NCBI GenBank assembly: GCA_001942185.1
Contig: MKJV01000096.1
Span: forward strand, 1 to 64,000
Source of the DNA: Pseudonocardia sp. CNS-004
GTDB lineage: Bacteria; Actinomycetota; Actinomycetes; Mycobacteriales; Pseudonocardiaceae
Direction of reading: 5' to 3'
Length of the DNA stretch: 64,000 nt
Under the pieces are notes generated by a model. It did not search any database, was not told where the DNA came from, and worked only from the letters and a program-made list of their open reading frames with translations. The position numbers were made by a program, and so were the translations under genes. Of this stretch, positions 29,042 through 37,900 are shown in pieces. Each line of letters begins with the position of its first letter. Within the stretch, counting starts at the first letter, position 1.

Positions 29042-29554
29042 TCAGCCCTCCCCGGCGATGTGGATCGCGCCGACGTCGCCCCGGGCGCCGAGGGCGTCGG
29101 GTGTGGTTCCGGGCGGGCCGAGCACGACGTCGCCGAGCTCGGTGGTCACCCGCATGAACAGCTCGAGGTCGAGATCGGTGTCCGGGCCCGCCAGCTCCCC
29201 GGGGGTGGCGGTGCGCTCGATGAGCTCGGCGAAGGCGGCGGGGGAGCTGATGTTCAGCGTGTCCGCGCCCGCCGGCCCCGCCCGCAGCATGTGCGGGACG
29301 TTCATGCGGATGGTGTAGAAGTCACCCGGACCGAGCACGACGCGGTCCGGGCCCGCCCACACCGTCAGCTGCCCGCCGAGCACGACGAGCCGCTCCTCGT
29401 AGCGCGAATGCGCGTGGAGCGCGGTCGCCATGCCGGGGGCGGCGAACCCGCGGATCAGGTCGTGGCGGCCGTCCGTCTCCGCGCCCCTGGTGAGCACGGT
29501 GACACGCATGTGCTGGTCGACGACGTAGTCACGCCCCCCGCCGAGATCACTCAT
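29042..29554 (-). CDS. Single-domain cupin protein
   Basis: 170 aa from ATG 29554 (ribosome-binding site GAGGA). Cupin motif 1 in ATALHAHSRYEERLVVLGGQ gives the metal-binding His and Glu; motif 2 is PGDFYTIRMNVPHMLRAG. Enzyme or metal-sensor role unknown. It precedes the AraC regulator in an apparent operon. Confidence 0.82.
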   Translation of the reverse strand: MSDLGGGRDYVVDQHMRVTVLTRGAETDGRHDLIRGFAAPGMATALHAHSRYEERLVVLGGQLTVWAGPDRVVLGPGDFYTIRMNVPHMLRAGPAGADTLNISSPAAFAELIERTATPGELAGPDTDLDLELFMRVTTELGDVVLGPPGTTPDALGARGDVGAIHIAGEG

Positions 29555-29757
29555 CGCTCGTCCTCCTCGTCCGGCGGCCGACGGTCGGCACGCCGAACCC
29601 GACCGTGGCCGCACTGGGGCCCGCTGTCATCGACGTCCGGCGCACGGCGCTTGTCGACCAGCGCACGGCGCCGGTCACCGAGGCTCGGGAGGACGGGTCC
29701 AGAGGCCACGCGGCTTCCGGTGGTGCGTTCCGCGGAACGGCCGGTTCACCGCCTCCT

Positions 29758-29973
29758 TCACGAACCACCACCCTCGTCCTCGGTATCCGCCCAGCCATGC
29801 GAGGTCTTCCCCTCGTCCAGCACGACGGTCCACCGGAACCGGCCGGAACGCCCGTGGAACGTCACCGACGCCCGCCCCTGCTGGCGAACGATCTGCAACC
29901 GCGCATCCGCCTCATCCGGCGCCTCACCCATCGCGAACCCGCCTCCCGGTAGCTCGGTCATCCAGAACGCCAT
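29758..29973 (-). CDS. Small hypothetical protein
   Basis: 71 aa: MAFWMTELPGGGFAMGEAP, then LQIVRQQGRASVTFHGRSG and RFRWTVVLDEGKTSHGWAD. It is acidic at the C-terminus, with lower third-position GC than neighbouring genes, and looks like accessory DNA. No family recognised. Divergent from the HTH gene at 30084 across a comparatively AT-rich 110-bp promoter region. The 200 bp between this gene and the cupin gene hold nothing convincing. Confidence 0.5.
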   Translation of the reverse strand: MAFWMTELPGGGFAMGEAPDEADARLQIVRQQGRASVTFHGRSGRFRWTVVLDEGKTSHGWADTEDEGGGS

Positions 29974-30083
29974 GTGGCGACAGTATCGAACATTCGGGAG
30001 TGATTGGTAGTGATACGGAGTATTAAGTCCTGAGTGACCAGCACCAACTATGAACGGCCGGATGTTCGACCTAGCGTCGAGCC

Positions 30084-30299
30084 GTGGCAGGGGGTTCCGG
30101 CGAGCGCGGACGACGTCCGCTGATCACGACGCGAGAGCTCGCCCGGCACCTCCAGGTCCACCCGAAGACCGTTCAGGAGTGGGTGCGAACCGGTCGGATC
30201 GTTCCGGCGGCCACGACCCCCGGCGGCCAGTTCCGCTTCGACCTCGACGACGTGCTGGAGCAGCTCGGCCAGCCGCGGAAGCGGCCCGAGCCCGGGTGA
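30084..30299 (+). CDS. MerR/excisionase-type HTH protein
   Basis: 71 aa, GTG start. LITTRELARHLQVHPKTVQEWVRTGRIVPAATTPGG (given in parts: LITTRELARHLQVHPKTV and QEWVRTGRIVPA) is a MerR-like winged helix, followed by QFRFDLDDVLEQL. Proteins of this size and type are excisionases or small regulators of mobile DNA. The kinase fragment that follows overlaps its stop. Confidence 0.8.
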   Translation: MAGGSGERGRRPLITTRELARHLQVHPKTVQEWVRTGRIVPAATTPGGQFRFDLDDVLEQLGQPRKRPEPG

Positions 30300-30410
30300 G
30301 CGCGGGCGCGCGGCTGATCCTGCTGTGCGGGCTCCCCGGCTCGGGCAAGACGACGCCGGCCAAGCGCCTGGCGGCGCGCGCCTCGGAACGGGGCTGGTCC
30401 CCGGGTTCGG
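30296..30410 (+). pseudogene. Remnant of a P-loop kinase
   Basis: GTG 30296 overlaps the HTH stop and opens VSAGARLILLCGLPGSGKTT, a textbook first strand and Walker A of small AAA/zeta-toxin/CPT-like kinases. After AKRLAARASERGW the similarity ends and no frame continues. Only about 38 codons remain; the next 250 bp carry no recognisable gene. Confidence 0.6.
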
Positions 30411-30659
30411 GGGCAACATCACCGGTTCGGCGCGAAACCCGACGCGTCCGGTCGGGAAACGCGCCCATTCGCCGATCACGCCCTCCGCCGCGGGGGCGGC
30501 CGAAGTCGATGTCGTGCTCCACGCCGGGCGGCTGCTCGACGGCGCCAGCTCAGATCGGCGCAAGGTGCTCACGTTTCGAACGTGCCGATGTGGGTACGGA
30601 GGCGGCAGCACGAGCAACCGGGTGCGTGCCAGCGGGGTGCGCAGCGGGGAGGCACGAGA

Positions 30660-31082
30660 ATGGCCGATCGGAGAACGACTCGGAGTCCGGATCTCTACGA
30701 GGTGCTCGGTGTTCGCCCGGAGGCGAACGCAGCTGAGCTCAGCCGCGCATACCGGCGCCGGCTGCGCCAGCTGCATCCCGACATGCGTCAGGCGGGGTAC
30801 GGCCGGGTGGCCGGGCCCGACGCGGAGGATCGGTACGGGCTCGACCTCGCCAGGGTCCTTCACGCGTACCAGGTGTTGCGGGATCCGCAGCGGCGCGCCT
30901 CCTACGACGTCGAGCGCGCCGCCAGGTCCGCCCACCGCAGCCATCCGCCACGCGGCGCCGGGTCGCGATCCCGTGCCGGTGGGGTAGCGCGCCCGGCCAG
31001 CAGGCGCCGGGCCGACTCCCGGGTCGTGATCGATCTTCTCGGGATCGTGCGCGTGGAGCTCGACATCGACGACCGGCGGTAG
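30660..31082 (+). CDS. J-domain protein
   Basis: 140 aa from ATG 30660 (GGGGAGG upstream). N-terminal J domain: DLYEVLGVRPEANAAELSRAY, the invariant HPD in RQLHPDMR, and AYQVLRDPQRRASYD. The remainder is basic and Ser/Arg-rich, ending VVIDLLGIVRVELDIDDR. It lacks the Gly/Phe and zinc domains of DnaJ, so it is a specialised Hsp70 co-chaperone. Confidence 0.87.
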   Translation: MADRRTTRSPDLYEVLGVRPEANAAELSRAYRRRLRQLHPDMRQAGYGRVAGPDAEDRYGLDLARVLHAYQVLRDPQRRASYDVERAARSAHRSHPPRGAGSRSRAGGVARPASRRRADSRVVIDLLGIVRVELDIDDRR

Positions 31083-31142
31083 GGGCTCCGGACACCGCCG
31101 TTCCCCGGCGCGCGGTCCGGCCCGCCACGCGGCGTCCGGCGT

Positions 31143-31287
31143 CAGCGATCGAAATCGTCCGGCGATACGTCGTCGAGGAACCGCCGGAACTCATCGACAA
31201 GCTGCTCCAGGGAGACCCCGTCGGCCAACAGCTCCTCGCACAACCCGGCCCGGCTGGCAGGGCGTCGGCAGCCTGGTACTGATCCAC
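31143..31287 (-). CDS. Small acidic protein at the chromosomal edge of the element (one frameshift)
   Basis: GTG 31287 opens VDQYQAADALPA. After one restored base near 31252 the protein continues SRAGLCEELLADGVSLEQL and VDEFRRFLDDVSPDDFDR to a stop at 31143. Codon choice is strongly GC3-rich, so it looks genuinely coding; about 49 aa. Its start lies only 23 bp outside attL, so any promoter or upstream codons on that side may have been changed by the insertion. Family not recognised. Confidence 0.5.
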
Positions 31288-31309
31288 GGAGAGAACTCGC
31301 TGGTCAGAC

Positions 31310-31356
31310 GTGGAGCCGGAGGTCGGGATCGAACCGACGACCTACCGCTTACAAGG
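31310..31356. repeat. attL (47-bp copy of the tRNA-Thr 3' end)
   Basis: Identical to 56291-56337. With one mismatch the match extends left by 11 bp (31299-31309 with 56280-56290). It carries the CCA, acceptor, T arm and anticodon-loop part of the tRNA, so it is a partial tRNA without the 5' half. Confidence 0.95.
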
Positions 31357-31450
31357 CTGCCGTGACGAGGCGAACCGGCTGCTTACCTGGGAGAACACTG
31401 CTCCAGTCCATGTACACGGTGCAGGAGTTGCACCTAGGAAGAGGAGTTTC

Positions 31451-31479
31451 GCGCCACGTTTGATGCCACGGCGCGTCTA
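31451..31479 (+). repeat. Element-end direct repeat, left copy (possible integrase arm site)
   Basis: GCGCCACGTTTGATGCCACG and following bases match 56224-56252 (GCACCACGTTTGATCCCATG) at most positions. The copies lie about 95 bp inside attL and about 40 bp inside attR. Paired short repeats near both ends are what arm-type binding sites of a tyrosine integrase look like. Confidence 0.5.
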
Positions 31480-32334
31480 CGCGTCCCTGCCGGTCAGCCG
31501 AGACCATAGCCCGCGCCGCGCAGGTGTTGGCACGCTCGGCAGCGGCGGTGCCGCCGATGCTGATGGCGTGGACTGCGAAGGCGGGCGAGGCAGCGGCACC
31601 GCCGGCCGATCAGTCACGTGGGTCAGCGCACGCTCGGCGGCCGCGGGCCGATCGGCCGCTCGCTCAGGGCGGCGCAGCGTGATCCCGACATCGGTGAGAA
31701 TGCTCAGGTCCAGTTCCCACACGCGCGCTGACCGCGCGAGCCACACGTCCTCGGCGGCGTGCACGTGCGCGATCGCCTCGGCGAGCGTGAGGCCGTTGAC
31801 CGTGCGCAGGTGTGCGAGCGCCTCGTCGGTGCGGCCCTGCACGTTGGCGTATCCGAAGTGCGTCACGAGGTGGCACGACGAGCACAGGGCGATCAGCCGG
31901 CGCAGTGACTGCACGCCGGTCCGATCGTCGAACTGCCAGCGTTCGTGCGCTTCGAGCCACCGGCGAGCGTCGCGATCCTCGGTCGCGCCGCACGCCTCGC
32001 AGGCGTATCCGGCGCGGCGGAAGATCGGGCGCCGTAGACGCTCCCAGTCCTGCTGGGTCACACACGTACGAACGTTGGTGAACCAGCAGGTACGCGGGAT
32101 CAGGTCGACGAACAGCCCGTTGCCGAACGTCCGGTCCTCGCCGGGCAGCACGTCAGGGACCGGAGAACGAGCGGCCCAGCGGTCGAGACCGGGCGTGGGC
32201 GGCCGGGGGTCGAACCAGCGCTTAACCGTCGGGTCCCAGCGAGCACCGAGCGCCTTCGCGGCATCCTTCTCGGCGTAGGGGACGTCGAGGTACAGGCGCG
32301 GTACGACGTTCCCCGGAGCGCGTCCTTCGACCAT
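31477..32334 (-). CDS. HNH endonuclease-like protein with N-terminal DUF5710
   Basis: 285 aa from ATG 32334. N-terminus RLYLDVPYAEKDAAKALGA followed by RWDPTVKRWFDP is a DUF5710 module, found in nucleic-acid enzymes of mobile elements. The middle has a CEACG pair, LEAHERW, LIALCSSCHLVTHFG: an HNH-type zinc-bound nuclease core with CxxC and CxxCH. The C-terminal tail is Pro/Ala/Ser-rich. Last gene before attL. It may be a nuclease for defence or element maintenance. Confidence 0.78.
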   Translation of the reverse strand: MVEGRAPGNVVPRLYLDVPYAEKDAAKALGARWDPTVKRWFDPRPPTPGLDRWAARSPVPDVLPGEDRTFGNGLFVDLIPRTCWFTNVRTCVTQQDWERLRRPIFRRAGYACEACGATEDRDARRWLEAHERWQFDDRTGVQSLRRLIALCSSCHLVTHFGYANVQGRTDEALAHLRTVNGLTLAEAIAHVHAAEDVWLARSARVWELDLSILTDVGITLRRPERAADRPAAAERALTHVTDRPAVPLPRPPSQSTPSASAAPPLPSVPTPARRGLWSRLTGRDA

Positions 32335-32504
32335 TGGTCGTCCCCGATCCCTTGCTTGGCACGTCGCTTTCCATCGTCCCACGCAGCACCGACAGGAGGG
32401 CCCGTTCAAACGCCTCCTACGTCGCTGCCGAGGGCGTGTTCAGCCTTCCCTTCAGGCTCAAGGCAGCGCCGCAGACGCCATGAGTGGCGACAGGCGCGGT
32501 ACGT

Positions 32505-32957
32505 CTACTTGCCGTCGCGCGCCTGCCGAAAAAGCTCGATGACGACCTCGTCCAGCCAGTAGACGGCGTTCCCGTCGGGATACTCCCAGCACCAGAACCA
32601 CGTCCGGTTGACTGCGAACGAGTGACGCCCCGGCCATCCAAGCGCGCCAGCGACGCCGGACTTCCCGTTCTTGATACCTGCCTGCTCGGCGAGCTCGTCC
32701 CCGCTGATGGGTGTGCCGTCAGCGTCGACGAGGGCCGAAACGAGGTTCTTGCCCGATCGGGTCAGCTTGCCCCACACGATGCGCGCCAACTCGCCATCGT
32801 CCGATGTCCACGCAGGGAGCCGCGAGCCGATGTAGCCCGAAGTAGCCTCAACTAGGGGCTCTGGAGGGGTTCCGGCTGGCGCGGCTAACCACGACGCGTA
32901 CATCGCGTAGAACTCAGGAAGCCGCTCCTCAGGAACCTTCACCTGGACATCTGTCAT
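32505..32957 (-). CDS. DUF6416-like protein
   Basis: 150 aa. VQVKVPEERLPEFYAMYASWL, ARIVWGKLTRSGKNLVSALVD, ISGDELAEQAGIKNGKSGVAGALGWPGRH (in parts) and AVYWLDEVVIELFRQA match what I recall of DUF6416, a small family with a HTH-like C-terminal half in actinobacterial mobile DNA. Start could be ATG 32963 or 32957. Upstream of the HNH gene; the 170-bp gap between them shows nothing. Confidence 0.65.
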   Translation of the reverse strand: MTDVQVKVPEERLPEFYAMYASWLAAPAGTPPEPLVEATSGYIGSRLPAWTSDDGELARIVWGKLTRSGKNLVSALVDADGTPISGDELAEQAGIKNGKSGVAGALGWPGRHSFAVNRTWFWCWEYPDGNAVYWLDEVVIELFRQARDGK

Positions 32958-32963
32958 CGCCAT

Positions 32964-33573
32964 GCCGACTCCTACACGAGAAACCCCTGGATGTTGCCGA
33001 GAGCGTGACACATTGAGAGATACCTTTCAAGCCCCTCTGAGCCCCTTTGAGGGCTGCTAGCTCGGGTCGTTGACGATCGATCAAGACGATGTCCTCGCCG
33101 GACGGGCAGGTCTCCGAGATGGCACGGCCGGGCGAGACGGCTGCGGTTCGAGATGGAGAACGAGGGGGTGCCACCTCGACGACCTCCCGGAGGGCTATTA
33201 CGTCGCGGGCAGGGAGCAAGCCTGGCATGGTGGTCCGGGCAGGGACGCCAAAGAGTCGGCGTCCACTGGGGACTGTTGGGTATGGATGGTCGTTGCTCCC
33301 TACCCACGACGCGACCGGGCTACGCCAGGTCGACGAGATGGCACGCCAACCCCGCGGGCGGGAACGGCCGTCGCGCCGCCAGTACCCCGGTGCAGCCATC
33401 ACGCCTTGCGAGGTGGCCGGCCTCCCACCGGGCCTGGGCGGCGGCAACGAGACGACGATAATCGTGGGATCGGCACCGAGGCCGACGGCGTGCTCGGCTG
33501 TGTCAGGAACGCACCGCGCGGCCACGGAGGGGACCGGGGAGCGCCGCGCATCATGGTGCAGGCGCACGCAGGG
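32964..33573. other. About 600 bp without a convincing gene
   Basis: Open frames exist on both strands, but none shows the codon bias of the surrounding genes or a recognisable motif. The stretch lies upstream of the DUF6416-like gene and may hold its promoter. A TGAGCCCCTTTGAGGGCT segment near 33037-33054 can form a weak hairpin. Confidence 0.4.
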
Positions 33574-34500
33574 CTAACGAAGCCTGTCATCCGGATCGGA
33601 TGGGGTCTCCGCGAGCCGGCTGTTGATCTCCTCCACGTCCTCGAACATCGATCCCATGGCAGCAGAATCGAACCCGTTGGCGTGGACCCCGTCGAGCATT
33701 CCCATGAGGACACCGACGATCGCGGAGACGTCGAGGCCGTTCGCAACGCTCGGGATGACCGGCATGTCAGTGTCGCGGTCGCGCCCTGTGTAGGACTGAT
33801 GCGCGCTCCCCGGCAGTTGGTTGACTCCCTGCCGCCGGCGCCAGATGACGATGCTCCTTGGACCAACCGAGCCGTCCGGCGTGTTCTCGTAGCACTCGTA
33901 CGAGAGAGCTGCGAGTGCATCAGCTACGTGCAGATCGGACACCTTGCCCTTGTCGTTCGCCTTCAGCGTGCTTCGAAGCCTTCGCGCCCAGCTGGGCGGT
34001 TTGGCCGCGAGGTGCACCGCGCCAGACCCGGCGAGTGCCAGCTGGACCGCAGGGGCGTTCGCCTCGGTGGATCGTTGGTGCCGGGTGTACCGGAATCGAT
34101 GCTCCCCAGTGGCGGGATCGAGGACATTGTCGATGCTGTAGAGGCGCGGACCAACGTCCTTGATGAACGCCGGAACCAAGATGAAGTGAGCGCCACCAGG
34201 AATTCTCCGCAGGTGTCGCGGCAACTCCTTGGTTGCAGCATCGGCCACGAACCCCAGTGTCTGCTCGAAGGGGAGGCCGCCCCGCCCGCGAAGGACGGCG
34301 CTCATCCATGCCGATGGATACGTCCCAGCTGCGGTGGCACCGAGCCCTGCGTAAGCGAGAACACCGACGCCGTCGAGTGTCTCCAACGTTGTCATCTTGA
34401 TGGCGTCGTCGACCGGCGGACGCGCTGCCCCGTATGACAGCCGCCGGTCCGTGAGAACCCAGAGCGTGTTGCGGCTCAACGCGCAGAGGACGAGTGTCAC
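33574..34500 (-). CDS. Proteasome-like Ntn-hydrolase candidate
   Basis: 308 aa, GTG start. If Met is removed the protein starts with Thr (TLVLCALS), Asp follows at mature position 17 in WVLTDRRLSYG, and Lys at mature position 34 in DDAIKM, matching Thr1/Asp17/Lys33 of proteasome beta subunits within one residue. GVLAYAGLGATAAG and a later LALAGSGAV fit the glycine-rich loop and Ser129 region. The C-terminal 100 residues are extra. Proteasome-fold relatives outside the proteasome are known (HslV, Anbu). The substrate is unknown and nothing similar was expected in such an element. Confidence 0.6.
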   Translation of the reverse strand: MTLVLCALSRNTLWVLTDRRLSYGAARPPVDDAIKMTTLETLDGVGVLAYAGLGATAAGTYPSAWMSAVLRGRGGLPFEQTLGFVADAATKELPRHLRRIPGGAHFILVPAFIKDVGPRLYSIDNVLDPATGEHRFRYTRHQRSTEANAPAVQLALAGSGAVHLAAKPPSWARRLRSTLKANDKGKVSDLHVADALAALSYECYENTPDGSVGPRSIVIWRRRQGVNQLPGSAHQSYTGRDRDTDMPVIPSVANGLDVSAIVGVLMGMLDGVHANGFDSAAMGSMFEDVEEINSRLAETPSDPDDRLR

Positions 34501-34737
34501 AGGTCACTCTCCCACGGCCAGGACGAGTGTGTCCGCGAAGGTGGCCGTCGCACGGTCTTCCCAGCAGGCATCGGGAAGGCATCACGACCTCCGGCGCGAG
34601 CGCCCCGATACCGCGCAGGGGAGCACGATGACCAGCGTGAACGGCACCCGCAGGCACCTCGCGACACCTCGGACCGCATTCGGGACGAAGCGCACACGTA
34701 GGTTTTAACCCGCCGGGCGCGATCCTGCGCTGGCGTA

Positions 34738-34918
34738 CTACCGCTGCCTGGCCGTCTTGATGACGTCGCGAGCCGGGCCGGTGGCGTGGTCGGGCAGCAC
34801 CGTCGCTGCAGCCCACCATGCCTAGGCCCGGTGCGGCTGGTGCCTGCGCGGTGATCGCGCTGGTCGGTAGCGGGCGGCCTTGCAGCTCAGCGAGAATGGC
34901 GTCGACGTCAGCGGTCAC
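34738..34918 (-). CDS. Small protein after the relaxase gene (one frameshift)
   Basis: GTG 34918 opens VTADVDAILAELQGRPLPTS. After one restored G near 34813 it continues AAATVLPDHATGPARDVIKTARQR to a TAG at 34738, about 60 aa. It starts 42 bp after the relaxase stop. Function unknown. The next 237 bp to the Ntn-hydrolase gene are empty. Confidence 0.5.
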
Positions 34919-34960
34919 CGCGGCAGTCTGGCCCACACAGCACCGACATTGACGAGACAA

Positions 34961-37900
34961 TCAACCGCGGCGATCGAGCTCCGCTCCGCTCGTCCGGTCG
35001 TTCGCGGTGTGCGCGTCGTCCTCAGACCACCGAGCGAGTTCGGCTTGTCGGTCGTCGTCGACAACGTCGCGATCCGGTGCAGCGTCTTCGCGCTGCTCGA
35101 TCGTCGAGAAGGCCAGCGATGCCCGGTCGACGGCCTCGGCGGTCGCGTCACTCGGGCGGGACCGCCTCCTCGTCCTCTCCGTGTCGTCGGCCGGTGGCTC
35201 CACGCCGGCCGCATCGGCGCACCCATCCTCGACGTCGTGCTCGGTGATGTCGCGGTGCATGTCCTCGACGAGCTGCGCGGCGCGGTGCTCGTCGAGCCAT
35301 TCCGCGGCAGTGACCTGCTCGGCAGGGTTGTCGAGGTCGATGCCGCGGACAGCCGCGGCGTGGCGGGACCGCTCGGCCTTGTCCTTGGTAACGGAGGTTT
35401 CATAGCGCCACGCAGCTCGGGCGTCGTCGGCGAACTGCAGGTCGTCGATCTGCTGCTCCAGCTCGCCGACCCGGCCGCGAGACTGCTCAGCGGCGGCGCG
35501 GAGCTGGTCGGCTTCCAGCGGGTCGGGCTCGGCGGCGGCGCGGGCGGCCCATACCGTCGTGTTCTCCCGGGCCGCGCGCAGGGCAGCGTGGGTGGCTTCC
35601 AGCCGATCAGCAACGTAGTCCGGGGCCCACGACTTCTCCCGTTCCCACGCGGCGATCCGCGCGCGGAGTCGGCCCTCGGACATGGCCTCCTCCTCCGCGC
35701 CGGCGATGGACAGATCGAGGGCGGCGTGCGCGGTGTGGAAGAGCGCGTGCTTCTCTGCCATGCCGCGGGCCGGAGCAGCGCCGAGCGGGTCCTCGGCGTC
35801 GGTGTGCTCGACGAGCTCGCGGTAGCTCGCTGCCCATCCCGCCCGTGCGGCCCACTCCCCGCGCTCTGCGGCGTCGTCGGGAACCGGGCCGAGGGCTTCG
35901 GTCGCCCAGGTCGGCGGCGCGACCGCGAGGTCGGCGCCGAGTTCTACGCGACGGGTGTCGGCGGCGTCTGCAAGGGCGAGCAGCCCGAACCGCGTCTCTT
36001 CGGGTAGGTCGGCGGGTAGTAGGTCGCGATAGCTGGTCACGCGCGGAGTGAGCTTGCCCTCCAGGGCGGACCGGACGCGGAAGTGCAACACCTGTGCCAC
36101 CGAGTCAGACCCGTCCAGCGAGGTCGTGGTAATGGCGTCGGCGAGGACCTGGTGGGCGTTGTGGCCGGCGAGCTCGGCGGAGCGCAGCAGCTGGTCGAGC
36201 GACACGCGGGCTTCGTCGGCGGCGAACGCGACCCGATGCTGTTCGGGCAGGACGCCGGTGGCGGCCAGTTCGTCGAGCCAGCGGCCGGTCCGGCCGGCGA
36301 GCGCCTCGTCGAGGACGGTGAGCAGCGGGTCGATCTGCGTCGCGGTCGAGCGGGCCCGGTCGGCGGCGGCTTCGGCCTCGGCGAGGGCGGTGCGATTGCG
36401 GTCCTCGTCCGGTGGGCGGATCACGTCCGCCAGCACCGCGGCCGCACCCCGCTCGGCGACGCCGAACGTCTCGCCGGTCGCGGCGGAGTCGCTGACGTTG
36501 CGGGTGACCGCGAACAACATGTTGGTGTCGGTGCCGCGGGTGGCCTGCACGTAGGCGGCCTCGGCGTCGGTGCCGGGTGCGAGCACGCCGATGCCGTCCT
36601 GGACGGTTCGGCCGTGCGCGGCGTGGACGGTGGAGGCGTAGGCGAGGGTCACGTGCTCGTTGACGTAGCGGGCGGGGAGGTGCAGGGGTTCAGCGAGCTG
36701 CTCGACGCTGTCGGCATCGCGGCCGGTCACCCGGGCGACCGTCAGTCCGCCACCGTCGGGCGCCAGCGCTGTGACGCGGTAGACGGTGCGGTTGATCGGG
36801 GCGGCGTTGTTGCCCTGCCAGCCGTCGAGGTGCCAGGCGTTCCGGCGTGCCTGCACCAGGTCCCCGACGCCGGCGTAGGTGCCCTGCATCCCGAGCGGCA
36901 CCCCGCGCTCCTCGACGCGGCCCAGCCGCACCAGCTCGGACCGCAGCGCGTTCGATACCCGCGCCGCGGCGGCGTTGCTGCCGACGACGAGGAGGGCATC
37001 CCGGCCATCGATGGTGGCGGCCAGCCACGCGCGCGCCGCGGCGACCTCGGCCTGCTCCGGCGTACCGCCTTCGACAAGCCGGCCGTGCTTGGCGTACTCG
37101 GCGACGACGGTCTCGTCGCCGTCGCGCAGCCGCAGCGACGCCGGCCCCTCCCAGCCGTTGCGGAACCGGCGGACCTCGGCCAGCTCGTAGCGGATCCCGC
37201 GCTCGGCGATGTCGCCCAGCGCGCCGCCGGCCCCGACCGCGGCGAGCTGTTTCGGGTCGCCGACGAGCAGCAGCTTCGCCCCGGCCTGTGCGCACCGCCG
37301 GTGGATCGCGACCAGGGCCGGGGTGGACGCGGCGCCGGCCTCGTCGACGACGACCAGGTCGCCGGATCGCAGCCGGAACGCCTCGTCGTCCCCGCTCGCG
37401 GTGCCCGCATCGAGCCGGCCGTGGCCGTCGAGCCACCGGCGGATGTTCCGCGACGTGACGCCCTCGTCGGCGAGTACGTCGGCCTGCCGCTGACCGTAAG
37501 CGAGCCCGAACACCCGGCGCTCCCGCTCCTCACCCGGACCGGGAGGACCGCCCCACGACTCGGCGAGCGTCCCGACGAGGAACGACTTCCCCGTACCTGC
37601 CGGCGCCATCAGGACCTCGACCGCTGCGCCGGAGGTGAGGATGCCCCGTAGCGCCGCCTCCTGATCGGCTCCCAGCGTTCGCCCGGACCGGGAGAACCGG
37701 GCGAGCAGATCGTCGGCCTGCTCGGTCGTCCACGCCGGCGCGCCGCGGCGGACGGCAGCGGCGCGCAGCTCGCGCTCGCCGAGCAACTGCTCGTCGGTGG
37801 CGTAGCGCTCGGTGCCCGGCTTGACGAACACGCTGGATCCGTTGGCGCGGTAGTAGCGCTCGTCGAGGCCTGCGGCCCGTCGGTCGGGTTGAGGTGCCGA

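Noticed and set aside
33070..34437. 455-codon plus-strand frame across the empty stretch and the Ntn-hydrolase gene
   Set aside because: No motifs, poor codon bias, and mostly antisense to the hydrolase gene.
36083..37651. 522-codon plus-strand frame opposite the relaxase
   Set aside because: Antisense shadow of conserved helicase motifs.
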